64,000 nucleotides of DNA from Erpetoichthys calabaricus. Taxonomy: Eukaryota; Chordata; Cladistia; Polypteriformes; Polypteridae. Shown here one piece after another: positions 12,037 through 23,290 of the stretch (its first letter is position 1; the number at the start of each line of letters is the position of its first letter). Both the position numbers and the translations under genes were made by a program. Below the pieces are notes generated by a model. That model ran no database searches and had not been told where the DNA came from. It worked only from the letters and a program-made list of their open reading frames with translations. The stretch is taken from NCBI RefSeq assembly GCF_900747795.2, contig NC_041401.2:70824688-70888687 (forward strand), given 5' to 3'.

Positions 12037-13095
12037 CTTGATAAGGTTCTTCGCGCCATCACTTGTGTCTGAGCCAATTCTGCACCCATCTAAAAGCATC
12101 ACCCTGAACTCCCACTTTTTAGTTTGATGCCCAACCTGTCGTGTGGCACCTTATCAAATGTTTTCTGAAAATCAAAATTCGTATGCTCCACTTTGATCAT
12201 ATCCTTTTGTTGCTTCCTTGCAGAATTCCAGCACATTAGTAAAACAACCTCCCTCTTCTGAACTTATGCTGACTGCTCAGAATAACTCCTGTGCTTGCCA
12301 TGTGCTGCTCAGTCTTATCCTTAATTCCTTCCATTTATTTTCCTGTGATGCAGGTTACGGTTACTGGCCTATAGTTGCTTGGATCTGCCCCCTCACCCTT
12401 TTTATATAATGGAATAACATTTGCCATTTTCCAGTCGTTCGGAATCGCCCCAGTAAGCAGCGACTTCCTAAAAATGTGTCAAGGGTTTATTTTACATACA
12501 CACACATAGGTTTGTATGCATGTATGTACTAGCCTCATTAAGAACTCAAGGGTAAATATCTGCTACTGGTGATTTGTTTAATCTGAGCAGTACTTCCTCT
12601 ACAATTTCCAAGTCCTTCACTACCTGTGTAGTAGTCCCATTTATCACTGGGAAGTTATCCACATCCCCACTTGTGAAGACCTCAGAAAAATACATGTTCA
12701 GTGTGTCTGATATGTCACCATCTAATTTTTTTTTTTTTTTTTTTTTTAATTCCCCTTTATTATTCCTGGTGCACTTAACCTTCTCCTTGACTGTTCTTGT
12801 ACTACTAAAATACTGAAAGAATCTTAGGGTCATCTTTTGCCTTATCTGCAACTTTACCTCCAACTATCCTTCAATGACTGCCCTAATGTCCTCCTACACC
12901 CTACAATTCACTTTGGAGTAATTACGCTCATGTCTTAACATTCTCTCCCTCATGTGTGTGTATATATATAAAAAAACCCTCAACTGTTGCCACACTTAAA
13001 AAGGTTATCCCAGTCTATCTTCCAACTTTGCCGCATCTGTCCTAAAAAAGTTAAACTTAATTTTAGTCTTTGCATCTGCATGAACACTGAGAACT
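12037..13095 (-). mobile_element. CR1-type LINE, 5' half (middle level of nest)
   Basis: Continuation of the CR1 copy interrupted at 8576. The minus strand encodes a reverse-transcriptase segment around 12130-12180 equivalent to DFQKTFDKVPHDRLG and, further 5' (12546-12863), the pre-RT region with LNMYFSEVFTSGDVDNFPVI. A 22-base T run (about 12726-12747) lies inside the latter. The junction with RTE text is near 13095. Confidence 0.75.
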
Positions 13096-14950
13096 TGCAA
13101 AACTCACTTTTTGGTCAGTGCTGTTGTCTCCAACTCCTAAAACACAGCTGGTTTCACTAGTCTTCTACACCTTCCCTTTCACTCATGCTAGTACCCATCT
13201 GTCACAAATCACTCCTGCCACTCTTCTGCACATGCACACTCTGTTAATTCCAGCTTTTTAAACTCCCAACTTCACCAACTCTACTCCCTGCATCCCTATT
13301 CCTCCACCCTCCCTCACATTCACACATATTCTGTCTTGATTTCTACTGATCATTCATTAGAGCATATGTTCACCGCTACGGAGTCTCCTTGACCTGCTCC
13401 CTACGGATCACAATGGCACCCGCAAACATAGTCCATGGGTCTCCGGTCTAATCTTGTGTCAAACTGTCCATCACCATTGCAAATAAAGGGCTCAGAGCTC
13501 ATCCCTCCTCTACCTTGACTACCGTTACTCTAACCAACGACCTCATCACTGCTACACTTCCCTCTTCCATACTTCTCTGCCACTCCAGACTTCCTCATTC
13601 AGTACCACAACTCCTCTATAGGCACCCTGTTACATGCTTTCCTCCAAGTCGACAAAGATGCACTGTAACTCCTAGCCTTCTCCATCAACATGCTCCAAGC
13701 AAACATCTTTAGTGCCCCTTCTCAACAGGAGATTATATTGCGGCTCACTAATCATCACCTCCCTTCTTAACCTAAAGTCCATGCCCCTTTCCCATAACCA
13801 TGCTGTAGCTTATGAATTTTATACCTCAGTCATTACTTCAATTCCACACCTCCTTTTTAAAAATCCGTACCAGTACATCACTTCAAACATCCTTACTATC
13901 CAAGATTGCATTAAACAACTTGGTTAAAAACTCCACTGCCATCACTCCCTAAACCTGCCTATGCTTTCAGAGCTAGGGCACCTAGAGCAACAGCCTTCCC
14001 CAACCTTCTCATTTCTCAGCCTCTTGCCATCTGCTCAACACCTTACTTGTGTTTCCAGCTTTATCACCCTAACCTGCTGCACATCTTTCCCATATTGGTC
14101 CTGCTCTCTAGCCAATATGTACAGGTCCTTTTCTCCCTTAGTTTCCAACCCCTCCTATAACTCAAGCCTTTTCTTTAGCCTTCACCTTTCTCATACTCCT
14201 GCATCTTACTATCCTACTTAAAACCTCTTCCTCTGTACTTCCATTCCACCACCACCACATTTCCTTCCCTCTGTCTAGATGTCATCCTTACTACTTCTAC
14301 TATAGTTGCCCAGCTATCTGGTACCTCTTCACTGCCAGTCTTGCTTCCTTCTGAACTCTGCCTTCCATTCCTTTTTCAAACTGCCACCATTTGATCCTTG
14401 GATATCAAGAGGTGGAGTGTGGACAGAGCCAAGATTATCCTACCCACCAGGATACTATGCAGCCTGCAAAGTGGTGGCAGGAGAAAACAGTTGGGCAGCA
14501 ATCTCCTTCAGGCTGACCTGCCTAGGCAATATTTACCTGTGTGCATCTTTCTCCTCTTATACACCACTCTCTGTTCCTCAGTCTTAATGACTTCAGTCAT
14601 ACCTACCCTTCTTTGCTCTCTTGGGTACATTCTCCATCCAGCACACTAGAAATCTCTCCATTGCAGACCCAACATGTGAGGCATATGCACCAACATTCAC
14701 TATCACACCTTTAACTTCATAATCCGCTCAAAAACCACACATAGTTCCTTCAGGATAACCCCTACCCCATTACTCCTTCCACTCCCAACCTAACTCCCCT
14801 TCCATCTGGTCTCTTGCACTCCATATCAACCTTCCTCCCCCCTCATATCAGCTACCTCCCTCCCCCTTACCACTCCTATTGCCAACATTAAGTTCCTACC
14901 CTCACCACCTTCCCCTGATGCACACCTAAAATCTGTCAAGATTAGCCTAG
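13096..14950 (-). mobile_element. RTE-type LINE, 5' part (outer level of nest)
   Basis: Continues the RTE copy broken at 7600. Segments such as 'tgctagtacccatctgtcac', 'caactctactccctgcatcc' and 'cctcatcactgctacacttc' are degenerate minus-strand RT text. Many small indels break the frame. The upstream limit is uncertain; RTE-like phrases fade after about 14950. Confidence 0.6.
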
Positions 14951-15385
14951 CTTCCACCAGGAGCCTGTTGGCAGATGGTATCCATGGTTAACCCAGGCCT
15001 GACTGATCCAGTAATTAAATCTGGACTGCTGCCTACATTTATCCAGCAAAATTTTACACGGTCCTTCCCGACAACCCTCTCCATGTATCTGGGCTTGACT
15101 AGTGCAAAGTCACACTGGTTTGTGGAGCCCACCCACACCCTAAAACACCAACAACCCTTTAAAACAAACCCAGGAAGGTTAGGCGTTAGCCAAAATTCCT
15201 TTTGGCTAGCCCCAGTACCACACCTTTTTCAAGAGATCTCTACACCAATGGCGATGAAAGTTCCAGACCAAAACTTAAACCTCAAATTATTGGTCATTAT
15301 ATGCATGCACCAACCCTTAAGGAATTAAAGTGTTAATGGACTATAGAACTAGGACACTACACAAAATGAAAAACTGAACAAGTCT
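14951..15385. other. Unassigned spacer downstream of the ZP gene
   Basis: No convincing gene or repeat recognised. Short open frames on both strands show no family features. The 3' end of the zona pellucida gene begins at 15386. Confidence 0.4.
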
Positions 15386-15388
15386 TTA
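15383..15388 (-). terminator. Poly(A) signal overlapping the ZP stop codon
   Basis: The minus strand reads CCC CTA AAA CAA TAA AG: the hexamer AATAAA includes the last base of the Gln codon region and the TAA stop. This implies a 3' UTR of only about 15-25 bases, a compact arrangement that I recall being common in fish zona pellucida genes. Confidence 0.75.
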
Positions 15389-16108
15389 TTGTTTTAGGGG
15401 AATATAAGTGGAGGTCTTCCTTCTGTAGATCAGAATTGGAGTGGCAACAGCTACTGCCACCACGGTCACCATTACCAGCACTATCCAAGGATTGCTTCTT
15501 ACGAACCCTGCAATAAGACCCAAGGGCAAGTTTGTCATGTCCATTCAAGAAGAGACCATTCAGATTTCATCACCCACTTACAGCTCTGATATACACTTTC
15601 ATCTTCCTGGAAAACAATGGGTCCACTGTGGGTCAGCTTTAAATCCCTCATGAAGTCCACATTACGTATGTGCCCTGTAAGTAAATGTAGGCAAAGTTTA
15701 ATGCATTGAATTATGCTACTCTACAGTGCTGTTTGGGGGGGGGGGGGGGGGGGGGGAGAACACAAAAGAATTGGAGACAAGCACTAGCTTACTTGATTTA
15801 GTAATACAGGTAGTTGTGCAAGAATCTTCAGCAGAAGGGTAGCAAGCTGCTGCACTACAATACAGATAGATCTGCAAATAATTGCAAATGGTACATGCAT
15901 CACAAAGTGGCAATTCTAGCACTTCAGAATGCTGAAGGTTTAGACTTAATTCACTTACAGGATTTTGAGATCCCTTCTTCAGAACATGATCAATAAATGT
16001 AAACATTCTTAGCACAAACCGTTTGATCTGCTTTGGGAATTGCACCCCTGTAGTTGCAGTTACAGGGATAGTCAGAGTCAAATATGGGTCATCGTGGTAA
16101 GAGCATCT

Positions 16109-16143
<35 letters not shown>

Positions 16144-19100
16144 ACCCCATTTGCTAAAAGCCACCAAGAATAGTACTACAATATGGTTTCAACTTACCCA
16201 TTTTCAAGAAGGTCCCAATGAGGCTCACTATATGGGCTAGGTGTGGAGGTTGCCCAACAGTTATCCAAGACCAGGGTAATATTAGGGTCAGTTCTCCCCA
16301 ACAGAGCAACCTCAACATATACAGGTTGTTGCAGCAACTTTGTTATAGGGTAATCCTGAGTGGTGTAGTAAGACCCATAAGACTCCTCTGCAAAAGGATT
16401 AGTTATGCTAGATGCTTATTCTACAGGCAACAAATCTCAATTCCATCAATAAGAAAACCACCCCACACAAGTTACACCAGCAGAGCTTCCAAGTGGAGGA
16501 AGCATTCCATTGTATTCTATAAATTAACTAGGTCACTTAATTCCTTAGAATAGTTTGTCCTCCGTCTCATTGGGAGATTTACCCAAATTTTAGGTTAAAT
16601 ACAAGGGTAAATTTTAGGTTTCTATGCCACCCATAACTGAAGATTTACTGATGGGACAATACAGCACTCAGACTTCAGGCCTGAGGGTGACCAATTGGAG
16701 CCTTAAAGCTTGCTTACACTTAATCAGTTTAGTCCCGAGATACTCGGCCTTAAATATGCAGATTTAAATTCACTAGCTCAGATAGCATGTACTGCTGCAT
16801 AAAAGGGGATGCAACCGAGACACTGCAAGCTTGTGTTCTTAAGTCACCATTTCTAATGAGTTGGGTTGAAGAGGACTCCTAGGAAGTTGACACCTACTGT
16901 ATTAGATGTAGACACACTAAAAGGAATCCAATTAGAAATGGTACAATTTGACAATCAGAGTCCATTTACATATTAGTGATCCAACTACAGAACCTGTTCA
17001 ACTCCACAGTTGAAAAGCTCCAGGTTTTTAGAGTGGCAGAATAGCAATGTGCATTGTGAATGGTAGGTATAAATCTAGTTTTTGCTGCAGTAACTTTCTA
17101 GAGAAGGGTGCTCAGTCTTTGACTACCCATCTTTGGGTCATTACTTTGTCTCCAACTATGCTAGGATCATCTGTATCAAATAACGACTTGTCCATACAAG
17201 TGACAGATTTCCAAATTAACCTCATGTTTAAAGCATTAAGCAGCTACTAGAATTTGACATGAAAGGACCATCTTCAATAAAGAGTATTAATTGCTATCCA
17301 TCAATGGCAGACACTGCTGAGGCAAGCTGGTCTTTAGAATCAAGTGTCACTTTAAAAATTCTAGTCAGACCAGCAATCTTGTACCTTTTGCAATCCTGAG
17401 CTCCATGCGGAGAGGTCCTTGATCCATTGCAGGCAATGGTGGAGCAAGTGTGAAAACCTCAAGTTGTGCAGGCATAAACATAGCTGCTGAAAAGTTGCAA
17501 CGGACAGTTAATCTAAAAAGATTAAAAAAAGGCTAGTTGGTAATCTAGCATTTGCACTGGTGTTTATGCTTAACAGATACAGAACTGCAACTGTATGGTG
17601 TTAGACCCTAAAAATATAACCAAGTTTAAAGTCAGTCTATACTTTGCATTTACCTGTAAGTAGTGTCCCGGGTAATACTACCATACTTTCCATGATCTAT
17701 GTTCATATTCCCAGTTACTTCAGTCTCATACACAAGGTTATTCCCCACCATCTGAGATGTGTAGGACAGACTTAAGTTAAGTATCACTTGGAAGATAAGG
17801 TTCATGCATGGGTCCCATTAATTCCCCAGTTACCTTCAGCTCAGTTCCACATGCATCCAGTGGAAACTTGAACAGTAAGAAGCTGGGATTCTGGATAACA
17901 GGATTGCAAGGTGGATCAGTGCCACCACTTAAACTGACTGAATCTAGTAGGAGTGCTGGTTTGGTTACATCCTTATTGATCACAATCACCATGTTACCAT
18001 CTTGCGTGCATTCAGCTTTTTCTGAAATACAAGAGTGCAAATTGCTACAATTTACCAAGCCACCACTTTCAAAGTCTACCATATTGTAGTAGCATCACAT
18101 GGAAGATTTTCTTTTCTTGGAAGACCCATGCGAGTCAAATTCAAGTACTGCCCCTCACCTGCAATGGACAAAGGCAGAGGGCATAAATGTAGACATTTCC
18201 ATTATACTGTGTAGCTCTGGTATTAAGGCTCTCATTCCAAGCAATTACATTCAGTCAACTCACCCTGGTTTGAGTAGTAACAGGATGTGTTCATAAAGGA
18301 ATCAAAGCAACACCCTTTGGCCACACATTCCGTCTCATTTATGCCAGTATCTCCACAAGGAACAGCATCTGAAGCTTGAATGTCACAGCTGTATAGTGCT
18401 AGGTCTCCTAAAGACATTCTACTTGTAACTGTAAGTGGAAATTGTAAAATTCTCATTAAAACCCAAAGTATCTAACATAGCTAACAAACAAGGAACCATT
18501 CCTTACTTGGGCAGTTGACAGGAACATATTCTGTCACATTGAGACTTCCATTAACAGCTTTACTTTCTATGCATATTTTCAAGACAAGATATCCTGAATT
18601 CTAAGAATGGAAAGTTAACCAAGTGTCAAGAAAGGGTTAAGTTGCCATGCTTAATGTGAAATTGTGATGCCTTAAAAGCAAAAACTTTCTGGACCAATTG
18701 GTGCACACTTACATTAGGCTGCCAGCATGAAGAATTGTAAAATATATAGAGAGAATTCTGACCACTGCTCCCACAATTGCTAGGAATATCTTTGGCAGCT
18801 GTCCAGGAACCATTAGTAGCTACAGAGAGACAGATGCAAAGTGCTTGAAGGGCACACATTCTGCAAGTTAAGCCAGATTTATATATAAAATATAAGTTAT
18901 ATGGCAACAAATGCTGCCCACAAGGATCTCTGGTGGAGGTGGCAAAGAATTTAATTCAACTAATAAAATTTACAGTACCCATAAATGCAGATAGTTAATT
19001 AACTTAATCACACTTAAACAGGCTTTTTTGCTTTGCATTACACAATAGGTTAAAAAAAGTTAGAATTAGGCAATGCCCAACTTATCACTCCCAGCCGGTA

Positions 19101-21424
19101 TTCAGACAGTCTTCCCAGCACAGATTTACAACTTCATTGCTGGTTTCACTGATAAAAAAAAAACAAAAAAAAAAAAAACAACACTGGACATAGAGTTGGA
19201 TAAGGACCCCTTGTCCTGTATCATACCATGACCAACAGCAGGAAGAACCAGCTGTATCACAACACCCAGGCAAAGTTTTTTTTTTTTTTTTTTTTAAACT
19301 AATTGACGAGATAGTGATGAAATCAAACCTTCCAGCTGACTGTGGCTGGGAATAGTCTGCTTTTGATGCTTGGGTCGATTCTTTGGCACAGTCTGCATCA
19401 CAAGTTAACTTAGTTGACTGGTAGTTCTTGCTTCTTGATGGAAGACCTTGGAACTTGCAATAAGTTGCAGCTACAGTGCTCAACCAAGGATTACACTGGT
19501 GCAGACTGGGAAGCTGAAAAGGTCGAAGGATTTAAAAACTTTGGGTGGCAGTCTGGGTACCGATAGCAATAAAGCTGGATATTGGGTACATGTGCTACAT
19601 GCCTGTTCTGCTCTCCAAGAGTGCCATGGACATTGTGGGGGTGGGAGAAATCCTGTGACACCCATTTGTCACTTAATGGGACAAAGCACAACCTATACAT
19701 TTTAAATGGAGTAAACTGAAGGCTGGGGTTTGTAGATGAAAATTTGAATCCCAGAAGAGATTCATCCATTTTCCAACCCACTGAATCCAAACACAGGGTC
19801 ATGGGGGTCTGCTGGAGCCAATCCCAGCCAACACAGGAAACAATCCCAGGCAGGTTGCCAACCCACCACAGGACACACACCAAGCACACTAGGGCCAACT
19901 TAGAATTGCCAATCCATCTAACCTGCAGGTCTGTGGAAGGAAACCCGAGCACCCAGAGGAAACCCATGCAGACACGGGGAGAACATGCAAGATCACAATA
20001 CTGTAACAGAGAGAATAGATTATAGAAAGCATTACACTGATGAATCATACTGAAAGTCATAGGGGGTTGCAAGACAAGTAGAAATACCAAAGCATAAAGG
20101 AAAAATTAGAATAAGGTTAGAACTGCAACACTGTACAGATACCATGCCACATTCAGAAAATTTGTGCAGCCACTCAATAGCAATATAGGATTTTAAATTG
20201 ACAAGTGGAGGCCATTATACACACATTTATTCATGAGGCACCAAGCGCTCTGCATGAAAGCAACTGTTGAGTTGCTTTCCTTTCAAAGCTCAGAAAACTC
20301 ACTTAAACATGGTCATACCACAATGCCTTGCACCATCAATGGATTAAAGAGAAGGGAATACCAGCAAGGAGGCATTGGTGGAGGTTGGGGAGAGATGCAA
20401 GATTCTAATGTTTCAGTATAATAAAAAAAAAAAAAAAAAAATCAAAACCACACCAACCTTACTCTGACATGCAGTTGTCAAAAAACAAAACATGTACACA
20501 ATCTCCAAAGAAACCACTTCATTGCCAACAAGGTCTACTCAAATCAACCTATAAAATGGTAACCATTTCATGGTTAACACATTAACTGATGGAATAGAAA
20601 ATTCTCCCAACTATGTGACAACTTATCAGTTAAGCCAAGTCTTAGAGGAGAGAGAAAAAACTGCAAGTTTTGCTTAACAATGCATTTATATGGTTTGATA
20701 CAATTTACACATCAGGAACAAATGTTATCCAATATCATTAGTACAAACAAGTCAGTGTTAAACTGACCATTAAGATTTGAAACTCCTCTATAAATTTGAG
20801 AATTTTTTTCTACATCATTTTAGATTGCAAGGGTGCAATACTTCAGCACAGCTATTAAGAGTTACAATGTTCATATTTGCTTTTATATGCAAGGGATTTC
20901 CTTATCTACCACATTAGTAAGAGATTAAGAAAAGCTTATTAACCGGGTGCTTATAGTGGACTTGTCCAAGCATTAAAGCCACCCTAAATGTCTCCCAGTC
21001 CAAGCGGTTTATGCCCCTTTCTGAATCATTTTCAGTTACCGCTTAATGCAAATGAGCCACTTAGCCTAGCATTATAGGCGCACTCCCACAGTCCGAGCCA
21101 GGTCTATTTAGCAGTTGAACTACAATACAAACAATTGCGAGATAGAGAGTCCCCACCCCAAAAATTCAACATACTGCATCAGTTATTAATGACTTCTAAA
21201 CTCAAAGCCCACAAAAACGACCCAAAGGAGGACTTACCCTGAACGTAGATAATAGATGGCAGCCCCTGATGCGCCGCCGCTGTAACGGTTACCTGAATTA
21301 CGGAAGCGAGGCACACGACGTCAGCCTTTGCGACCCCCCGGTCGCCGGAGATGTCCAAGTTAACTAGAAAAAGCGCAAACAACGCAGCGAGTACACGCCG
21401 CCCACAAAAACGATCAAACCCCAT
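15386..21424 (-). CDS. Zona pellucida egg-coat glycoprotein, ZP1/ZP4 (ZPB) type
   Basis: Secreted or membrane-anchored protein that polymerises through its ZP domain to form the egg envelope. Exons, 5' to 3' on the minus strand: 21424-21238, 18819-18713, 18600-18507, 18428-18264, 18021-17834, 17751-17654, 17512-17385, 16387-16198, 16106-15959, 15871-15793, 15507-15386. All have GT/AG borders and compatible phases; they total 1506 nt, 501 codons plus stop. Order: signal peptide ([19 protein letters not shown]), short N-terminal ZP-N-like region, trefoil domain ([23 protein letters not shown]), ZP-N ([29 protein letters not shown]), ZP-C ([29 protein letters not shown]), then a membrane helix ([20 protein letters not shown]) and tail [12 protein letters not shown]. 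Trefoil before ZP marks ZP1/ZP4; I cannot choose between them. I take the ATG at 21424 rather than 21538 because a TATA-like box lies between them. Confidence 0.92.
15735..15756 (+). repeat. G homopolymer, 22 bases
   Basis: Uninterrupted run of 22 G on the plus strand (C on the coding strand) in the last ZP intron, about 37 bases downstream of the donor of the exon at 15793-15871. Confidence 0.9.
16111..16142 (+). repeat. A homopolymer, 32 bases, abutting a splice acceptor
   Basis: On the gene's strand this is a 32-base T run followed directly by the acceptor GCAG of the exon at 15959-16106, so it is an extreme polypyrimidine tract. Its length may vary between individuals. Confidence 0.9.
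18820..19763. other. ZP gene intron 1, proximal part
   Basis: Contains two T/A homopolymer stretches (about 19151-19178 and 19277-19295) and an open frame between 19325 and 19483 with several Cys codons (for example [10 protein letters not shown]). That frame is not needed: the exon ending at 21238 joins in phase to the exon starting at 18819. No other feature seen. Confidence 0.5.
19764..20000 (-). repeat. SINE copy in ZP intron 1
   Basis: Reverse orientation: tail 'ccattttccaacccactgaa' at the left, then 'acacagggtcatgggggtct', 'cacactagggccaacttaga' and 'gcagacacggggagaacatg'. It lacks the tRNA-like head and is moderately diverged. Confidence 0.8.
20001..21237. other. ZP gene intron 1, distal part
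   Basis: About 1.2 kb of AT-rich intron. One A run near 20422-20440. I see no exon, RNA gene or recognisable repeat. Confidence 0.4.
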
Positions 21425-21465
21425 CGCTGCGAATCGTTGCGTTGTCAAGAAGCCCGTCGGCCACT

Positions 21466-21474
21466 CTTTTAAAG
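21466..21474 (-). promoter_or_regulatory. TATA-like box of the ZP gene
   Basis: CTTTAAAAG on the minus strand, 42-50 bases before the chosen ATG (21424). With a normal spacing of about 25-30 bases to the start of transcription, the 5' UTR would be only about 15-20 bases. Confidence 0.5.
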
Positions 21475-21579
21475 TGGAGCACCGGGCATTCTGCGCACAG
21501 CGCGCGCCAATTAAGAAAATGAATGCCGGGATTTTCATTGGGCCAGCCGAGTCTCATGAAGGCGGCATCCTTACACCGC

Positions 21580-21599
21580 CAATTGCACCAGCACACTTG
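21580..21599. promoter_or_regulatory. E-box pair upstream of the ZP gene
   Basis: CAATTG (21580-21585) and CACTTG (21594-21599) are both CANNTG sites, 155-175 bases upstream of the start codon. Vertebrate ZP promoters are known to be driven by FIGLA through E-boxes near this distance. Such short motifs also occur by chance, so this is a candidate only. Confidence 0.35.
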
Positions 21600-22027
21600 G
21601 GAAGCATGAAGGCTCGAGTGGACCCGCGACCTCTGTGAGAAAAGAAAATAAACAGAAAAGACTGGAAATGCCACCGTGAAAAGTTTTAAGGCTCGAGGTT
21701 CATCGGGTCAGCGTTTGGATTTCTGGCTGACATTACGTCTAAACACTAGTTGTTTTGGTAATTGTGCATTTATACCCGTTGTGTTTACTAATAGATACAC
21801 AAAGCAGCGCCCTGTAAATGTGTGTGATTTCTACTGCGTGTATGCTGTCCTTCCGTTTTTTCAAATTAATGAAAATGTTTCATTTTTTTGCGTTTAGGAC
21901 AGGAGTCCACAGGCTGGAAAGTCCTCCCTTACTGAAGGAATGAAGAGTCACAGGTAACTCCATGGCTGTTTATTTAATAACAAGTTTATAACATTTATTG
22001 GATTATTTTCTTAGTTACTGGAAAATC

Positions 22028-22160
22028 TTCCATCCATCCATCCATCCATCCATTTTTGAACTGGTTATCCAGTGGCATCTGAGTGTCAAAGTCCATCCTT
22101 GTGGTATCAAGTGCAACAGACCTGGCAGTGGCTGCATATGTTCTCCCATATTAGGCCATT
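22028..22160 (-). repeat. SINE tail fragment with CATC repeats
   Basis: 'ccatccatccatccatccat' followed by a degenerate 'ttttgaactggttatccag' segment: the reversed tail of the local SINE family. The rest is too diverged to place. Confidence 0.5.
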
Positions 22161-22915
22161 AAGCATTAGCAATAATAATGGGAGCTTTAGTAAAAGTGCT
22201 TAAAAGTGTTTCCTACTGGATAATAGAAGATTTAAGCAAGACATTGTTCAATGGAAAAAAAGGTTAATGTACATAAGACACATTAGTGCAAGTGTGACTT
22301 TAGGGCTAATTTTTGTTTCCCCCATATGCACTGTACAATGCATGCACATCCGGGCACCAGCTACACAAATTAAACACAGTACAATAAAAGTGGTAATAGT
22401 CAATAGACAAAGCAGTGGAAGCATTTATAGTGCAAATGCCAAGAGTATAACGGAAATGCATAAATCATATAGTGAGATTAAAACATTTAAGCCAAAAACA
22501 GTATGCAATACAGATCTCATAATTCAAAGGTTGGATAGAGTTGTTGTGAGGAAATGAGGTAATGGACTGGAAGAAGTCTAACTGCCAGAGGATAAAAACT
22601 GATCCAATCCTTTAAAGTTAAAAGAGATATCAGAAATGTCAGAATGTATCTAGAAAAGTATACATGTATTATAAAAAATGGAAAAGTTAACCCTGCTAGA
22701 TTCTTAGCATGTCTTAATCAGTAAGAGAGCAGTCAGTCTATCTGCACTGATAAGTGGCAAAAACATAAGGGAGCACATACATTTTTATATCATTTTCAAA
22801 CACTTAAATCTAGTTCATTATCACAGGAGCAGAAAACTATCAAAGCAGCACTTCATGCAAGGTGGGAACTATTCCTGGACTGTGCATCAGTTGTTTTCAA
22901 AAATATTTTTTTTAT
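22161..22915. other. Intergenic stretch, nothing recognised
   Basis: About 750 bases between the SINE tail fragment and a CR1 fragment. A 96-codon open frame on the plus strand (22267-22557) shows no domain or repeat features I know, and I see no splice-compatible context for it. Confidence 0.4.
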
Positions 22916-23290
22916 TGTGACCAGTAGTCTCACATGCAGTACAATATTACAAAGTAGAAAATCAAGGAACTGTATCAATGGCTGTAAAAGTGGTTTAAAT
23001 AGAAAGAAACATGTTAGGACATTTTTCCAGATTGTGGGATGTGTCTCCGGTATCAGTGTGGGGGATGCTACTTGGGCGGATATGTGGCAGATGAAGTTTA
23101 ATGCAAATAAACATAATGTTTTACACACAGGCATTAAAATATGAGATTTATTTAAACAATAAAGGAAGGTATAAAACTTGAATGCATGTCCATTGGAAAT
23201 TAGGACATGTCAATTGTCTAAAGTCAAGCATGTAAAGAAGCAGTTAAGATGGCTAACAATTAGCAGTGAAGACTGAAGTTCAGTGCATCA
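22916..23290 (+). mobile_element. CR1-like LINE fragment
   Basis: Plus-strand text encoding DATWADMWQMKFNANKHNVL, a diverged version of the WADKWQMKFN segment that follows the RT active site in CR1-type elements. Further 3' text is compatible with the same element, but stops intervene. Boundaries are approximate. Confidence 0.5.

Noticed and set aside
15716-16150. A continuous 144-codon minus-strand frame across two ZP exons, considered as one exon
   Set aside because: It includes T32 and C22 runs translated as poly-Phe and poly-Pro. Splice sites and the ZP family pattern support two separate exons.
19085-19483. Cys-containing open frame in ZP intron 1 (for example [10 protein letters not shown]), considered as a ZP exon
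   Set aside because: The exon ending at 21238 already joins in phase to the exon starting at 18819. This frame also runs through homopolymers and ends in stops without a matching donor.
22267-22557. 96-codon plus-strand frame upstream of the ZP gene
   Set aside because: No recognisable domain, no promoter or poly(A) context, and composition like the surrounding AT-rich DNA.
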